Positions 61,607-64,000 of a stretch of DNA of 64,000 bases are shown here, in pieces. The notes below the pieces were generated by a model. The model did not search any database. It was not told the DNA's origin and worked only from the letters and a program-made list of their open reading frames with translations. The translations under genes and the position numbers were made by a program. This DNA is from Cynocephalus volans (lineage: Eukaryota; Chordata; Mammalia; Dermoptera; Cynocephalidae). The stretch covers positions 190,546,501 to 190,610,500 of the forward strand of contig NC_084461.1 in NCBI RefSeq assembly GCF_027409185.1, written 5' to 3'. The first letter of the stretch is position 1. Every line of letters begins with the position of its first letter.

Positions 61607-64000
61607 TTCCTCTTGTCTTTCCACCCCGACCCCCTCCTCTCCACCTCTTTCCCATCATCATTTTCTGCACTTGCCAATGGGGACAACACCTACTTCCCAA
61701 GGACCATTATTAGGAGGATTGCATGAGGATCCTGTGAGTTGATGCACTTAAAGTCATTAGCATGTGATGGCACATAGTAGGTGCTCAAGTAACAGTAATA
61801 ATAACGAAGCCAGAATGTCTAACAGCCACTGAGCTCTCAGCAAGTGCCAGACTACGTAGGAGGGGGGTACTGTTATTATCCACATCTTACAGAAAGGGAA
61901 GCTGAGGTCCAAGAGGTTGTCACTTGTCCAGGATCACACAGACAGTAGAGGGAGTAGATGGCATTGGAACCCAGGCTGTCTGCCTCCCTAACCTGCAATC
62001 CAAACACAGTTTTTCACTGTTTTCTTTATTACCTTCTCCTGTCATCCTTTTATGATTCTTTTGGCATAAGGATCAGGAGGGTAAGACCCAGGGGGCCAGG
62101 GTTCAAATCTTGGCCCTGTCATTTACTAGCTGTGCGGCCCTGGACAAATTGCTTTGCTTCCTGGAGCATCTGTTTGCTCATTCATAAAATGGGGATGATA
62201 ATGGTATCTCCTCCCTAAGCTTAGATGAGTGTTGGGTAAGTGTTGGGTAAGTTGTCATCATCATCATCATCACCACCTTCATCATCACAGAATAGGAAGG
62301 TCTTGCATTAAAACTCTCCCTGCCCCACGCCAGGACTCCTCTCTTCTTGGGCTGTGTGCAGAGGTCTGTCTGTCCACAAGACACAAACACACACACACAC
62401 ACAAACAAACACACAGGCCCTGCTGGCTCTTTCCCAGGCCCCCTCAACAAAGCTTTCTTGTCAGGTTGGCTGGGACAAGAATATTAATGAGACAGAGGGA
62501 AGCTAGGGCACAAACAGCCTGCACAGCCATCCCCCTCTGTGGGACAAGCTGTCCCACCCTCTGACCTTCTGCAGTATTCCCAAGCCCCCACCCCAGTGAG
62601 ACATCCACTGCATTGGGGACATGAGGTGGCAAAGCTGGGGCAATGTGGACATTGTGAAGCCGACATGTGGACAGAGCCGCCCTTGTGTGTATTTGAGTGA
62701 TACAGCTGGCACTCATTGTCTGAGCACCTGCTAGTGCCCGATCCCATACCATGTGTTTCCCATGTGGGGTCTCACTTAAGTCCCAGACAACCAGGTGAGT
62801 GGGCATTTTGAGTCCCATGTTATAAGTGAAGGAACAGGCTCAGAGGTTGAGAAAAATGGCCCAAGACCACTGGGTGGCAGCCATGGAAGGCAAACTCAGG
62901 AATTCTGAGTCCCTTGTGGACACGGGACCAATGGAGAGGGTTGAGGTAGGGGTGGGCATCTGGCCAGTCTGGCCATGAGGTTATCCATGCAGTCAGGGAG
63001 ATGGGACTGAAGGAAGACAGCTATTAACTGTCCTATAATACTGAATTATATAATGCTGTCCTATGCACAGTGTCATGCCTGGATGTTGGGGGGTGGGTGG
63101 TTTTGGAGCTGCAAGTGGTGGGATAAAGATTACTTATTCATTCTTTAGACCTCTAGATATTGTTCCATTTGTTTCAGGAAAAATGTATCAGTGTAGTGAT
63201 TAGAAAAACACCAAATTAAGAAACCTGACCATATAAGAACCAAAAAGGGGGGAAAAGACAAAATACATATTACTGTCCTTGACATCCTGTCTGGGCATAT
63301 CCTTTTTTAAATAACAACTCGATTGAGATATAATTCACATATCCTACAATTCGCCCATTTACAGAATGTCAATTTTAGAACTTTTTCATCACCCCCCAAA
63401 GAAAACCTGGACCTGTGAACAGTCACTCCTCATCTTCCCTATCCCGCCACCGTTGGCAGCCACCAGTCTGTTTTCTGACTCGATAGATTTGCCTGTTCTT
63501 TTGTCATTTCATAGAAAGGGAATCACATTTGGCCTTTTGTGTCTGGCTTCTTTCACTTGGCATAAAGTTTTCAGGGTTCACCCATGTTGCATCATGTACC
63601 AGTCTTACACTCCTTTTTATGACTGAATAATATTCCATCATTTGAATATACCACATTTCATTTATCCATTTATCAATTTATGGACATTTGCTGTCTGAGC
63701 ATATCTTCATTTTAAAATATGTAAAAAAACATCTACACATGTGGGTACATGTGTAGTTCTATCACATGGATGGGCAGACCAAGACCTTAAGAGGGCAAGG
63801 GGCTTGCCCTAGGTGGCCCTGGGAAGAAAAGGAGAGATCCAGATAGAGTGGTGATATGATGGGGGCAGTTCTGATCCATATGTCAGCTGCTGGGGGGTCT
63901 CAGAGGAAGAGATGAACCTCAGAGGGATTAATTCAAGCTCTTGACTCCAGCATGCAAGGTGTGTCCATTTCCAGATAGCAAACAAGTGCTTTCCCGAGAG
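61607..64000. other. Right flank: old repeats, no gene recognised
   Basis: MIR copies lie at about 61700-61960, 62070-62240 and 62690-62890. A (CA)n-like patch is at 62385-62415. Antisense L1 3' text runs at 63300-63720 (gagatataattcacatatcc, tctggcttctttcacttgg, gaataatattccatc). SDSL, expected next by human order, is not reached. Confidence 0.6.

Noticed and set aside
62000-64000. Start of SDSL
   Set aside because: No SDSL-like exon (PLP lysine motif or N-terminal segment) was found. The text here is MIR and antisense L1.

Overview
This is nuclear DNA from a placental mammal. It has GC-AG-bounded multi-exon genes, CpG-island promoters, and dense MIR, L2, L1, MaLR-LTR and hAT remnants. The lineage is marked by about 36 copies of a tRNA-Ile-derived SINE. 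One form is a single tRNA-like unit beginning 'ggctggctggttagctcag'. The other is a dimer of two tRNA-like units with an A-tail. SINEs built only from tRNA-Ile units (monomers and dimers) are published for colugos (Dermoptera, CYN/t-SINE). I also associate similar sequences with rhinolophoid bats, so I favour a colugo but do not treat it as settled.

The gene order matches human 12q24.13. Left: the first coding exon of SLC8B1 (mitochondrial Na+/Ca2+ exchanger NCLX) on the minus strand (4687..4532), with a CpG-rich promoter near 6.6-7.1 kb. The rest of SLC8B1 lies off the left edge. Centre: complete PLBD2 (lysosomal phospholipase B-like 2) on the plus strand, 12 coding exons from 23504 to 48013, encoding 579 residues. 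Right: complete SDS (L-serine dehydratase) on the minus strand, 7 coding exons from 57252 down to 51955, encoding 328 residues. SDS also has a probable noncoding first exon ending at 61165. PLBD2 and SDS converge tail to tail with about 3.9 kb between their stop codons. From 61.3 kb to the end I see only a U6 snRNA retropseudogene and old repeats. SDSL, the next gene in human, is not reached.

Every exon junction was checked by phase. The PLBD2 exons sum to 1740 nt and the SDS exons to 987 nt, both open from ATG to stop. Homology calls rest on remembered family sequences, not on a search.

The three genes do not form a pathway. PLBD2 is a lysosomal N-terminal-nucleophile hydrolase-fold glycoprotein, and a near-perfect CLEAR (TFEB) site lies 31 bp before its ATG. 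SDS is a cytosolic PLP enzyme of gluconeogenic serine/threonine breakdown. SLC8B1 exports calcium from mitochondria.

I found no undescribed multi-gene system. The less ordinary signals are SINE biology (nested insertions that order the subfamilies, collapsed dimers, a third SINE type), a tRNA-His retro-copy, an 82-bp palindromic mariner-like MITE, an exact 38-bp dispersed duplication, two copies of one ERV LTR, three same-strand (TCCA)n arrays, and two tandem NAG acceptors in PLBD2.
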